Source: Pleomorphochaeta sp963678575
Lineage (GTDB): Bacteria > Spirochaetota > Spirochaetia > Sphaerochaetales > Sphaerochaetaceae
Length of the DNA stretch: 64,000 nt
Direction: 5' to 3'
Assembly (NCBI GenBank): GCA_963678575.2
Contig: CAXXHV010000002.1
Location: forward strand, 1,364,001 to 1,428,000
A program made the position numbers and the translations under genes. Shown here in pieces: positions 36,019-45,005 of this stretch. The notes under the pieces are model-generated. The model saw only the letters and a list, made by a program, of their open reading frames with translations. It made no database searches and was not told the origin of the DNA. Every line of letters begins with the position of its first letter. The stretch's first letter is position 1.

Positions 36019-36978
36019 CTAATTTAATTCTTCTTTATTATTCATTTGTACTTCACTGAATTTAAAATCTATATATAAGTTAAGAAATACCACTAATATT
36101 AATATTACCCCTTGTACTAATTCTGATATTTCAGAACTTACTCTAGCAAGAGTTAAGCCATTTTGAAGTATTATCAACATAAATGAACCACTTATTACTT
36201 TATAGAACTTACTCTCTGATCCACCTGTAATTGGAATACCTCCAACAAACATAGCGGTCATAACTTGAAGTTCAAAGAAATTACCAATGGATGGAGAAAC
36301 TCCACCAATTTTTACAACAGCTAAAATGCCTGCAACACCAGCCATAGCTCCTGAAAGCATAAAGGCTAATATTTTATACTTTTTGACATTAATTCCACTA
36401 AAGCGTCCAACTTCCTCGTTTTCTCCAATACATCTACTGAAGAATCCAATCTTTGTATAACTAAATAAATACCACATAAATACTAGTATTATTATTATAG
36501 CTGGTAGCTTAGTCGAAAAATTATTTATAGCAATAATATCATAATCAAGAAGTAATGCTTGACCGTTAGTAATATAAGATACAACGGCTCTCAACGAAAT
36601 TAACATTGCAAGAGTAATCATTAAAGAATTAACTTTAAAATAGGCAAGTAAAACTCCCATTATTAATCCAAAGAAAATCCCAACACCAACTGATACAACA
36701 ACAAAACCAACTAATCCATATTGTAAAGATGCCATTCCTCCTAAAGTCCCAGCTAATGCGAGTAAGGATCCCATGGACATGTCAGTTGAACCTTGAGATG
36801 CGACAAAAACCATTCCAGAAGCACCAATTGCTAAAGGTAAAGTATTATTTATAATATTTAATAGATTCCTTCTTGCCCATAATTTATCACCACATAAAAA
36901 TGTAAATAATATCATTACAATTGCTAATCCAATAAAAGGAAATAACTTTTGAATTTTTTTCCATATTTGTAAACTCAT
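36019..36978 (-). CDS. CUT2 ABC sugar permease (RbsC-like), second of two
   Basis: A 319-residue membrane subunit with about nine helices. ASQGSTDMSMGSLLALAGTL replaces the usual GGIDLSVG block, RCIGENEEVGRFSGINVKKY is the coupling loop and VGGIPITGGSESKFYKVISG the late conserved block. Its ATG shares a base with the ATPase stop (TAATG). Most CUT2 importers use one permease as a homodimer; here a second, different permease gene lies at the other side of the ATPase. Confidence 0.88.
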   Translation of the reverse strand: MSLQIWKKIQKLFPFIGLAIVMILFTFLCGDKLWARRNLLNIINNTLPLAIGASGMVFVASQGSTDMSMGSLLALAGTLGGMASLQYGLVGFVVVSVGVGIFFGLIMGVLLAYFKVNSLMITLAMLISLRAVVSYITNGQALLLDYDIIAINNFSTKLPAIIIILVFMWYLFSYTKIGFFSRCIGENEEVGRFSGINVKKYKILAFMLSGAMAGVAGILAVVKIGGVSPSIGNFFELQVMTAMFVGGIPITGGSESKFYKVISGSFMLIILQNGLTLARVSSEISELVQGVILILVVFLNLYIDFKFSEVQMNNKEELN

Positions 36979-38483
36979 TATACCATTACCTCTATTATTG
37001 TTTCTTCTGATAGTTCAGGTCCTCTACTAATTGTTTTTACGATTTCTCCATCTTTAACAATTTTCAATGTGTCACACATACCTATAACTTCAGGTAATTC
37101 ATCTGTTATTAAAACCATTGAAACACCATTTTTCTTAGCAGCTAACATAGTTTGATAAATATAGCTTTTCACACCAATATCAACTCCACGTGTTGGGCAG
37201 TCAAGAATTAGAATTTCTTTATCTTGAATAACCCATCTAGAAAGATTGACCTTTTGTCTATTTCCACCACTAAGACCTCTCAGTTGTTGGCCAGGACCAT
37301 TAGTTTTTATTGAAAAACTAGCAATTGCTTTTTTAGAAAGTTCTACTTGTTTCTTTGGAGATAAAAACCCAAATCTTTTCTTGGTCATTTCAACTGCAGC
37401 TAAACTGATATTATTCAAAATTGAATCATGAACCATAAGAGCTTGCTTATCTCTATCTTTTGGAACATAGCCCATTGATAAATTCATTGCTTGTTGAGGG
37501 GATTTAATAATTACATTATTTTTTTGAGGTAATCTTAGAAAACCATTACTAACAGATCTTACTGCGAACATTGCTTCAGCAAGTTCATGTATGCCAGAAT
37601 CGGATAAACCTGTAAAACCTAATATTTCACCTTTATGCAATTGAAAATTAACGCCTTTAAACTTTTTAGAAGTTAAGTCAACGCCTTCAAATACAACTTC
37701 TTTATCATAACTGGCACAATTATCTGTTCTATAATAACTACCTTCTAAAGCACGGCCAACCATTAATTTTTTAATTTCATCTGGAGTTGTAATTTCACTT
37801 TCTATTTCTGCAACAATTTCACCATCTCTCATTACTGTGATACCATCAGTTATAGCGACCATTTCTTCAATATCATGAGTAACTAATAAAACGGCTTTGC
37901 CTTTTTTCTTTAATAGAATAATTATATCTATTAATTTTTTTCTATAATTTAAAGAAAGTGCTTGGGTTATTTCATCTAATATTAATAATTCAGGATTCAA
38001 AGAAAGAGCTCTAACTAATTCAACAATTTTCTTTTCCTCAACTGATAAATTTTCTGTTAATATTCTTGATTGAATATCTTCAAATCCCCAATATTTTAAA
38101 AGTTCATCTGCTTGTTGAAATAATTTTTTAGTATCTAATAATCCATGATTCTTAAAGACGTCTGTTTTACCCATAAATAAATTCATACCTACTGGTAAAC
38201 CATCGACTAATCCTAATTCTTGAACAACTGTACCAATTTTATTATCTCTAGCACATAAAGGAGTTTCAGGCTTATATTCTTTTCCGTTCAAATACATTTG
38301 CCCACTATCACATGATTGAATACCTGCAATAATTGAAATTAAAGTTGATTTACCTGAACCATTTTCCCCTATTAGTCCACGAATATGTCCACCATTAATT
38401 CTAATATTAACATTTTCATTTGCATGAGTTACTCCAAAATATTTTTTTATGTTAGTAGCCTCAAATATACATTTTTCACTCAT
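36978..38483 (-). CDS. CUT2 ABC sugar transporter ATPase, two NBDs
   Basis: A 501-residue RbsA-like double ATPase. NBD1 has a good Walker A (GLIGENGSGKSTLISII) and Walker B (LLILDEITQAL), but its signature is LSVEEKKIVEL rather than LSGG. NBD2 has a degenerate Walker A (GFTGLSDSGIHELAE), a good signature (LSGGNRQKVNLSRW) and Walker B LILDCPTRGVDIG, with Cys in place of the catalytic Glu. Only one composite site therefore looks fully catalytic. One-base overlaps (TAATG) couple it to both permease genes. Confidence 0.9.
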   Translation of the reverse strand: MSEKCIFEATNIKKYFGVTHANENVNIRINGGHIRGLIGENGSGKSTLISIIAGIQSCDSGQMYLNGKEYKPETPLCARDNKIGTVVQELGLVDGLPVGMNLFMGKTDVFKNHGLLDTKKLFQQADELLKYWGFEDIQSRILTENLSVEEKKIVELVRALSLNPELLILDEITQALSLNYRKKLIDIIILLKKKGKAVLLVTHDIEEMVAITDGITVMRDGEIVAEIESEITTPDEIKKLMVGRALEGSYYRTDNCASYDKEVVFEGVDLTSKKFKGVNFQLHKGEILGFTGLSDSGIHELAEAMFAVRSVSNGFLRLPQKNNVIIKSPQQAMNLSMGYVPKDRDKQALMVHDSILNNISLAAVEMTKKRFGFLSPKKQVELSKKAIASFSIKTNGPGQQLRGLSGGNRQKVNLSRWVIQDKEILILDCPTRGVDIGVKSYIYQTMLAAKKNGVSMVLITDELPEVIGMCDTLKIVKDGEIVKTISRGPELSEETIIEVMV

Positions 38484-39478
38484 TATTTCACTACTCCCTT
38501 CTCATTTTTAGCAGATAACATTCCACAAACAATTACTACAATACCCATTACAACTTTTTGCCAAGTTCCAGATGGGACACCAATTATTGTTAATGAATTA
38601 AAAAGAGATGTTATAACAAAGGATCCAATTAATGCAGCAATAGTTAAGTTAACAACCTTTGAGAGCGCTTGAGCTAATAAATATCCAGCTAATGGGGTAA
38701 AAATTAATGCTATACTATTTAATCCAGTACTTGGAACAACGCGTCCAGCATAAGATTCAGTAATTGCAGCACTCATTCCAATAAATATGGCTCCAATTAA
38801 ACCTGCAAACAAAATGGTTTTTTCAATATTAATTCCCATTGTTGTGGCTACTTCTTTATTACTTCCTACAGCACGTAATTTAAAGCCTATACTTGTCCGA
38901 TTATAAATTATGTAAGCCATAACTACACCAAGAATTAAAATTATAATATTAATTGGTTGGTTTCCAAGATTTCTATAGTTATCTGCTAAAGAAACAACTT
39001 GTTTACCTTTATCAATTTGTGAAACATTATACATAGCGCCAATAGATTCATAGACCATTGCCATACCAAGACCAAAAATCCAAGAAGGAATTTTAGTTAC
39101 TAGAACTAGCTTTAAATTAAAGAGTTCTAATAATGCTACAATAAGACAACTTCCAACAATAAGTCCAAAATATCCTAATCCAAATTGAACAGCTAAAATA
39201 CCGCCTGCATTACAACCTAATATCAATATTGCTCCAAGGGATAAATCAATTAAGCCCATTGTAAAAATAAAGCAGAAGCCTAATACCATAAATGCATTAG
39301 GAACTGAATTTGATAATACCATCCATAAATTTCGTGGTTGTAAAAATTTTCCTTTCGTCATAAATCCTAAAACAACATAAACTATAAGTATTATTGTAAG
39401 AGCAATAATTCTTTGACGAAATAATACTTTATTATGATGCATATTAATGAATTTGTTTTTTTCCTGAGTAATACTCAT
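38483..39478 (-). CDS. CUT2 ABC sugar permease (RbsC-like), first of two
   Basis: A 331-residue membrane subunit. FIFTMGLIDLSLGAILILGC is the conserved N-terminal block, RAVGSNKEVATTMGINIEKT the coupling loop. It differs clearly from the permease at 36019-36978, so the channel is expected to be a heterodimer. It follows the binding-protein gene after a 75-base gap containing a strong hairpin. Confidence 0.88.
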   Translation of the reverse strand: MSITQEKNKFINMHHNKVLFRQRIIALTIILIVYVVLGFMTKGKFLQPRNLWMVLSNSVPNAFMVLGFCFIFTMGLIDLSLGAILILGCNAGGILAVQFGLGYFGLIVGSCLIVALLELFNLKLVLVTKIPSWIFGLGMAMVYESIGAMYNVSQIDKGKQVVSLADNYRNLGNQPINIIILILGVVMAYIIYNRTSIGFKLRAVGSNKEVATTMGINIEKTILFAGLIGAIFIGMSAAITESYAGRVVPSTGLNSIALIFTPLAGYLLAQALSKVVNLTIAALIGSFVITSLFNSLTIIGVPSGTWQKVVMGIVVIVCGMLSAKNEKGVVK

Positions 39479-39506
39479 TTTTTATATCCTATATAAGTAA
39501 GATTTA

Positions 39507-39533
39507 GCAGCTTAAAAATATTATTTAAGCTGC
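39507..39533 (-). terminator. Intercistronic hairpin after the binding-protein gene
   Basis: Perfect ten-base arms GCAGCTTAAA (39507-39516) and TTTAAGCTGC (39524-39533), loop of seven. Located 20 bases after the binding-protein stop and before the first permease; on the minus strand no long T-run follows, so partial termination or 3'-end protection is likely. Confidence 0.75.
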
Positions 39534-39553
39534 AATTAAATTTAAATTATTTC

Positions 39554-40699
39554 TTATTGTGCATTTGCATTATCTAACTGAGCTTGAGTAATTCTACCAT
39601 CAGCTACCATAGCTTCTAATCTTTTTTCTATAGTATAATCGTCTAACATTGATTGAAGTTTTTCTACAGTTACATCGTCTCCAACCATAGCTTGGATTTC
39701 TGCATCAGAATAAGGAGAAGCTTCAATCCAGTTTGAATTATAAAGTTCAATATATTTATTTGGTAATACCATTACAGGAACTGTAAGTATTGCTGCATTA
39801 TTATCTGAACCTACGATTTTATGTCCGTTAATAGCATTTACTAATAAAGCAGTAGTATAATCAATATTTACCCAGTGAGCTCCGTTTGCTGCAGAAATTT
39901 TACCATCTTTCAAACCAGTTAAAATATCTGGATCTAAGTCTGTTGCATATAATTTTGCATTAACTTTTGGATGTTTTGCCATTGATTCTAATGTTGCTGC
40001 TGCATAGTCTCCATTTGAACCATAAATACAATCAACATCAGGATAAGCTGTTAATAAGTCGTCTGACATTTGAAGAGCATCTGCTCTAGAAACGTTACCA
40101 TAACCTTGAGCTACTACTTTACCACCTGCAGCTTCAAATGCACTTGTAAATCCATTTGTACGATTAAGGTGTGTTGTATCTGTTGTTAGTCCAGTTAGAA
40201 TAAAGGCTTTTCTTAAACCTGATTCAGCAGCATAATTACCCATATTTTTTCCGGTATCTAAATCAGAAGTTGCAGCTACACCAGCAAAGTATTTATAATC
40301 TCTAAATCTTTGCATTGAAGCCTCAGAAGGCATATGGTCATAAAAAGCAAAATAAACACCTGCTGATTCACATTTTTGAGCAATTACTGGAAATACAGTA
40401 TCTGATAAACCTAATATTAAAATACCATCAACTCCGGAAGCAATCATATTATCAACATTAGTTATACAATTTTCAATTTTACCTTCATCATTAACTACCA
40501 TAGGTTCAACACCTAAAGCATTACAGGTTGTAACAAAATTTTTCTCAAGAATATCTAAAGAATAAATACCTTTTAAAAAGTTATTACATCCAATAACTAT
40601 CTTATCATCTGAAGAATTTTTTTTCTCCTCTGAACCATTAGCAAATACTGAAGATACAGTAAGTGACACCATTAACAATGCGATTAGAATCTTTTTCAT
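39554..40699 (-). CDS. CUT2 ABC sugar-binding protein (periplasmic-binding type 1)
   Basis: A 381-residue receptor. Signal peptide ends VFA before NGSEEK, no lipobox. Features of the RbsB/LacI-like fold: IVIGCNNFLKGIYSL, MIASGVDGILILGLSDTVFP, FAFYDHMPSE, ILTGLTTDTTHLNRTNGF and DCIYGSNGDYAAATLESM. It is about 70 residues longer than ribose-binding proteins, mainly through the C-terminal helices (ending ITQAQLDNANAQ). It leads the operon with a good promoter. Probable ligand: a glucoside oligosaccharide handled by the GH3 enzyme. Confidence 0.88.
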   Translation of the reverse strand: MKKILIALLMVSLTVSSVFANGSEEKKNSSDDKIVIGCNNFLKGIYSLDILEKNFVTTCNALGVEPMVVNDEGKIENCITNVDNMIASGVDGILILGLSDTVFPVIAQKCESAGVYFAFYDHMPSEASMQRFRDYKYFAGVAATSDLDTGKNMGNYAAESGLRKAFILTGLTTDTTHLNRTNGFTSAFEAAGGKVVAQGYGNVSRADALQMSDDLLTAYPDVDCIYGSNGDYAAATLESMAKHPKVNAKLYATDLDPDILTGLKDGKISAANGAHWVNIDYTTALLVNAINGHKIVGSDNNAAILTVPVMVLPNKYIELYNSNWIEASPYSDAEIQAMVGDDVTVEKLQSMLDDYTIEKRLEAMVADGRITQAQLDNANAQ

Positions 40700-40724
40700 T
40701 ATATAATCTCCTTTAATAAAGCTA

Positions 40725-40750
40725 TTTTATAAAATCGTTTTATAAAATTA
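40725..40750. repeat. Tandem 13-base operator-like repeat
   Basis: TTTTATAAAATCG (40725-40737) then TTTTATAAAATTA (40738-40750): two perfect TTTTATAAAA palindromes at a 13-base period, immediately downstream of the predicted start of the CUT2/GH3 operon. A likely repressor-binding array; the ROK protein at 32639-33760 is a candidate. Confidence 0.55.
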
Positions 40751-40758
40751 CTTTAATT

Positions 40759-40786
40759 ATTATAAATCGTATTTTTGAGTTGTCAA
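40759..40786 (-). promoter_or_regulatory. Promoter of the CUT2/GH3 operon
   Basis: Minus strand consensus TTGACA (40786-40781), 16-base spacer, consensus TATAAT (40764-40759); start near 40752, about 50 bases before the binding-protein gene. Confidence 0.85.
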
Positions 40787-41473
40787 TATTTTTTTTGCTA
40801 TAATAGAAGTTTTTAATTATCAATAGGACATTATTATAAATTAATTACTTATATTATAAGTAATTAAAAGTAAAAAGTTATTTTAAAACATTTTCTTTTA
40901 TAAGAAAATTTAAAGACTATATTTAATTATTTTTTTAAATATCGATTTTATTTATTTTAATATTTTAAAATTACATCTTAATAATCTAATAATTAGTGAT
41001 GTACAAAATTACACAAAAAAACTTATTTATAAAATGGGTTTTAATTTTTATTATAATTCGAATTTTATAAAGTTTATTTATAATCTCAATTACAAAAAAA
41101 CACCTATTTATAAAAATATTTTTAATTTCTAAAAAGGACTAATAAAGGCATAACTTTTTCTATAAGAAAATTATAAACATATGTGAATTTTCCTATCTGA
41201 AAATATTAAATAATCATTATAAAATTCATTAATACTTTTTGCTATTTGTTTTATAACATCTTATGCTTATTCTCTTTCTATAAAAAAATTTGATAATTTT
41301 GGGGGAATAGGAATTGGATAGTCAAAGGGATATATACGCCTTTTGATAAAAATCTTTATTTAGATGATATTTTTTCTATTAACCAATTGTAAAAACTATA
41401 AATCAATTACATCCCATTCTAATAAAGATGTTATTGAATATTATTTATTCAGATAATAAAAAAGACTTATTAA
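40787..41473. other. AT-rich intergenic region with degenerate repeats
   Basis: Nearly 700 bases without a gene. Two related segments, about 41008-41050 and 41088-41131, share ATTACA(C)AAAAAAAC, TATTTATAAAA and a TTTAATTT end. Two further TATAAGAAAAT segments lie near 40900 and 41162. They may be decayed duplications or simply chance in extreme AT composition. No terminator clearly follows the GH38 gene. Confidence 0.4.
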
Positions 41474-44350
41474 TTACATTTTTTTATTTATCTTAATTGT
41501 TTTTATTTCAAAAGGGGAAAAGCTAAAGTTATCACTTATATTTTCTTCTATTAGATTTACAAATTGCATAGAATTTAGATTAAACAATTTGCTATTAAAT
41601 TCAATTATACCTTCTGTTAAAATTCCTAAGGTTTCTCTAAATCTAAAGATTAATGAATTTTTATCTTCTGCTATTTTTAATGTTTCTAATACTATATTTT
41701 CATTTTCTATCGTTAGTAAATCATTCTTTATCTCTTTATTACACGAAATTAATGGATTATTTACAAATTCAGCTTCACTCATTACTAAGGATAGATTATT
41801 TTTTGCTACAAAGATAGAATAACTAAATTCATGGATTCCAATATCTGCAATTTCATCAGGAGCTTTAGGGCTTCGAAGTAGAGAAACAGATAATTGATTC
41901 TTCTCAAAAGAATATCCATATTTACTATCTGTAATTAAAGCAATTGCACTTTCCACATCTCTTTGACATATATAATTATGAGCAGGTACTTCAAATTTTG
42001 CTCTCTCATTATCTAGATTTCTTACATTTGATCTTTGAAAATAACCAAAGGGAATATCACAATCACTAAAGGCTGAATTTATATTATGATTTATTTTTGC
42101 TCTTAATATTTTATGATTTTCTTTCCAGTTAATTCTTGTTTTAAAATCAACTTTAGCAACTTCTTCATATAGTCTTATTTCTTGCTCTAATGTTGATCCA
42201 TTATCTAAACTACATTTTATTATTCCATTTTCAAATGTTGTTTTTAAGGTTTTTAAATTTGATAAATTATCTAATTCGATATCCCAAGCATCCCAATTAT
42301 TAGGATAATCTTCTCCGTATTCTAAAATATTAAATTTATCTTTTACTAATTCTCTATTATTTACAATGAAACTTATTATGTCCCCTTTTTCATTAATCGT
42401 AACACTGCCCCAAGAAAAATGTTGAAGACCTATCTGTGCTATTTTGTATTCTCTTCTTTTTACTTTTTTACTTTCATAAGATAATATACCCGCTTGATTA
42501 AAAGGAGATAAATTTAATAAATAAGGGCCTTCCTTAATTAAATCTTCTTGGATTTCATTTAAGATGGTTTCAATTTCAGCATAAGCTTTATGAGCTTCTT
42601 CATTTACAATTCTTACAGTAGATCCTGGTAAAATATCGTGGAATTGATTTATTAAAAATAATCTCCAACAATAATCTAACTTTTCTTTATAACTTATAAT
42701 TTGATTTATACTAATCTCATTTTTTATAAAATAATATGAAATTAAATACTCTATATTATGAAATTTTTTATCAAGCTTTCTATGATACTGTTTTGTTTTT
42801 GCCTGAGTGGTATATGTGCCCCTATGTAATTCTAAATATAGTTCTCCATCATAGGTAGGAATATTTTCAATAAAAATATTATCTAAGGCTTTACTCATTG
42901 TCTCCCATTTATTTTTAGGAAGCCCTTGTAAGTTATTTTGTCTCTTTATTAATTGAAGATCTTCATATCTTACACCACCTCCACCATCTCCTTCTCCAAT
43001 TGGTCTAAGAAGAGCACTTTGAACATCTTTATTTATAATTTGATTCCACATATTAACATTTTCAGCAGGCTCTTCTGTTCCTTCATAGGCTCCTTGTATC
43101 ATATGAGCTTTAATTACAGAACCGTCAATACCTCTCCAATTAAACAAATCATAGGGATGTTTTGTTGTATCATTCCATCCCAATTTACTTGTTACAATAT
43201 ATTTTATTCCTGATTTTACTAATATTTGAGGGAGAGATGCCATATAACCAAATGAATCAGGCACATAAAAAGTATCCCCATAATAATTATTAAATAATTT
43301 GTTTGTTATTTTTTTGCCATAGATTATATTTCTAATTAATCCTTCTCCACTAGATAACATACAATCTGGTTCAACAAGTCCAACACCATTAGGTTCAAAC
43401 TGTCCTTTATTATAATTGTTTAATAAATCATTATATATTTCTGGATATATTTCTTTAACCTGTTCAATTATTAGAGGTTGAGAAAACATAAATTTAAAAG
43501 TTGTATCTTCATCCATTAAAAAATTCATTTCACTTAAAGTTCTAGCAGCTTTTCTAATTGTCTCTTTTATTGGCCATAACCAAGCATAATCTAAGTGCGC
43601 ACTTCCAATACTATAAATAGTTGGGGATAATGTTGCATTCTTATATTCTAATAAATGTTTTATTTTCTCATTTACTTCTTTTGCTTCTTTCTCTTGTATT
43701 TCAACATCTGTATTTGATATTTGTATATTAATCAAAGCTCTATGAAGGTTTGATAATATTTTTTGATATAATAAAATATTAGAATCAAGTGTTTTAGTAA
43801 GCTCATACAATACATATACATTATAATAAAGATTAAAGCTATTCTCATTTTTAACAATTATTTTGCCACTATCAAGGATAAGAGGATAATCTTTTACTCT
43901 CTTTGCAACTGTTACTAAAACTCTACCATTTTCTTTAGGATGATAACCTGGAAATTTATAACCACTCCAAATACAAATACTTAGAGTTATAATTTCCCCT
44001 CTATAAGTATCTAAAGGGACTATGCTATGAAAGGGATTTAATGCATAAAATTTTTCATTATCATTAATAATGACTAATGAATCAGTTTGTAATTCTAAAT
44101 TAAAATAAACATGTTCTTTATTAGGAACTTCAATATTTACTTGATACCAAACATCTAGATTATCTTTGCCATAAAAATTAGGAGTGTTGACTTCTTCCCA
44201 CGCTAAATCTGTATTTGGTAATCTATAATATTTGAAATTAGGACAGACTGCTTTTTTAAACTTTTCTATATTAAAAAGAGTTGAATATTGTCTAGCCTTT
44301 AATATATCAAGATATGTTTCAATCCTTGCCTTTGCTTTGATATCATACAT
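41474..44350 (-). CDS. GH38 alpha-mannosidase
   Basis: A 958-residue cytoplasmic retaining alpha-mannosidase, typical length. An N-terminal beta domain (about 1-240) precedes the catalytic domain: zinc ligands His252 and Asp254 in SAHLDYAWLWP, and nucleophile Asp365 in FYVPDSFGYMASLP. A DQFHD-like motif, LINQFHDILPGSTV (zinc His), lies in the middle domain. Beta-sandwich domains fill the rest. GAGG lies just before the ATG, inside the 3' end of the upstream pseudogene, whose promoter and operator it presumably uses. It cleaves alpha-mannosides such as N-glycan or fungal mannan fragments. No transporter gene remains attached to it. Confidence 0.92.
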   Translation of the reverse strand: MYDIKAKARIETYLDILKARQYSTLFNIEKFKKAVCPNFKYYRLPNTDLAWEEVNTPNFYGKDNLDVWYQVNIEVPNKEHVYFNLELQTDSLVIINDNEKFYALNPFHSIVPLDTYRGEIITLSICIWSGYKFPGYHPKENGRVLVTVAKRVKDYPLILDSGKIIVKNENSFNLYYNVYVLYELTKTLDSNILLYQKILSNLHRALINIQISNTDVEIQEKEAKEVNEKIKHLLEYKNATLSPTIYSIGSAHLDYAWLWPIKETIRKAARTLSEMNFLMDEDTTFKFMFSQPLIIEQVKEIYPEIYNDLLNNYNKGQFEPNGVGLVEPDCMLSSGEGLIRNIIYGKKITNKLFNNYYGDTFYVPDSFGYMASLPQILVKSGIKYIVTSKLGWNDTTKHPYDLFNWRGIDGSVIKAHMIQGAYEGTEEPAENVNMWNQIINKDVQSALLRPIGEGDGGGGVRYEDLQLIKRQNNLQGLPKNKWETMSKALDNIFIENIPTYDGELYLELHRGTYTTQAKTKQYHRKLDKKFHNIEYLISYYFIKNEISINQIISYKEKLDYCWRLFLINQFHDILPGSTVRIVNEEAHKAYAEIETILNEIQEDLIKEGPYLLNLSPFNQAGILSYESKKVKRREYKIAQIGLQHFSWGSVTINEKGDIISFIVNNRELVKDKFNILEYGEDYPNNWDAWDIELDNLSNLKTLKTTFENGIIKCSLDNGSTLEQEIRLYEEVAKVDFKTRINWKENHKILRAKINHNINSAFSDCDIPFGYFQRSNVRNLDNERAKFEVPAHNYICQRDVESAIALITDSKYGYSFEKNQLSVSLLRSPKAPDEIADIGIHEFSYSIFVAKNNLSLVMSEAEFVNNPLISCNKEIKNDLLTIENENIVLETLKIAEDKNSLIFRFRETLGILTEGIIEFNSKLFNLNSMQFVNLIEENISDNFSFSPFEIKTIKINKKM

Positions 44351-44811
44351 TGTTTAATTTCCTCAGGAGCCTTCGTTAAATCTTCTAATAATAAATGAAC
44401 ATCTTCAATTCCAACATGAATTCTTATTAAAGGTAAAAAATCAGAAGTTCCTTCCCAATGGCTCATATAAGAACTTAGATCTACTAATTTATCATTGTTT
44501 ACATATTGTTTTACTGTATGGTCTCTTACCTCAATAATATCTAATTCTTGATTACTATTTAACATCATTGCTAATTTATTATCAGCTTGTTCATAAGGTG
44601 GAGAAATTAACTCGATATCAATATTAGAATTTTCACTAACATAAGTATCACTTAATGATTGAATTTGTGCTGTTCTAGTAGGAATTATCATTGTTTCTAC
44701 AATTGTCAATTTTACTTTTGAAACTCCCTTTTTCTCTCCTTAGCCTTGTGCAAACATATGACTTAATAATAATCCAACGATAAACATTAAGCATCAAACT
44801 TTCTTTTTCAT
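44299..44811 (-). pseudogene. Hybrid pseudogene: sugar-binding protein 5' end joined to a Cys/Met PLP-enzyme 3' end
   Basis: Reading from the ATG at 44811 gives MKKKV-stop-CLMFIVGLLLSHMFAQG-stop-GEKKG: a signal peptide and the FAQG-x-GEKK signature, broken by an in-frame TGA and TAA. The frame then stays open through a family-1 binding-protein start (IDIELISPPYEQADNKLAMM, EVRDHTVKQYVNN, LVDLSSYMSHWEGTSDF). From about 44433 it changes to LIRIHVGIEDVHLLLEDLTK, the typical C-terminus of cystathionine synthase/O-acetylhomoserine sulfhydrylase-type PLP enzymes, and runs past that family's usual end into the GH38 start. This is best read as a large internal deletion plus two nonsense mutations. An internal TTG at 44709 could still start a 136-residue product. 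Confidence 0.75.
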
Positions 44812-44842
44812 TTTTAACTCCACTATTTTTGGTTATATAATT

Positions 44843-44861
44843 GGTATTAAATTTTAATACC
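44843..44861. promoter_or_regulatory. Palindromic operator of the mannosidase locus
   Basis: GGTATTAAATTTTAATACC: perfect nine-base half sites about one central base. It lies just downstream of the minus-strand start site, the position expected for repression by the divergent GntR-LacI regulator. The half site GGTATTA recurs at the regulator's own promoter (44969-44975). Confidence 0.75.
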
Positions 44862-44874
44862 ACTAATACAAATT

Positions 44875-44903
44875 ATTAAACCATTAAAGCATATCATTGT
44901 CAA
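44875..44903 (-). promoter_or_regulatory. Promoter of the pseudogene/GH38 transcript
   Basis: Minus strand TTGACA (44903-44898), 17-base spacer, TTTAAT (44880-44875). It now serves the GH38 gene through the broken leader gene. Confidence 0.7.
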
Positions 44904-44950
44904 CTTTTTTTGTTTAAAGTTTGTTTAATAAAGTATAACAAATAAAAATA

Positions 44951-44979
44951 TTGCATCTATCCCATTATGGTATTATAAT
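44951..44979 (+). promoter_or_regulatory. Promoter of the GntR-LacI regulator
   Basis: TTGCAT (44951-44956), 17-base spacer, TATAAT (44974-44979). A weaker operator-like sequence, GGTATTATAATTAGACC (44969-44985), covers the -10, suggesting autoregulation. Confidence 0.75.
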
Positions 44980-45005
44980 TAGACCAAACTAATTTAGGAT
45001 TTAAT

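Noticed and set aside
40787..41473. Possible CRISPR or repeat array
   Set aside because: The related segments are few, imperfect and unevenly spaced; AT-rich chance similarity is sufficient.
44675..44863. 62-codon frame before the GH38 locus
   Set aside because: It runs in another phase over the signal-peptide region of the hybrid pseudogene and its product has no protein-like features.
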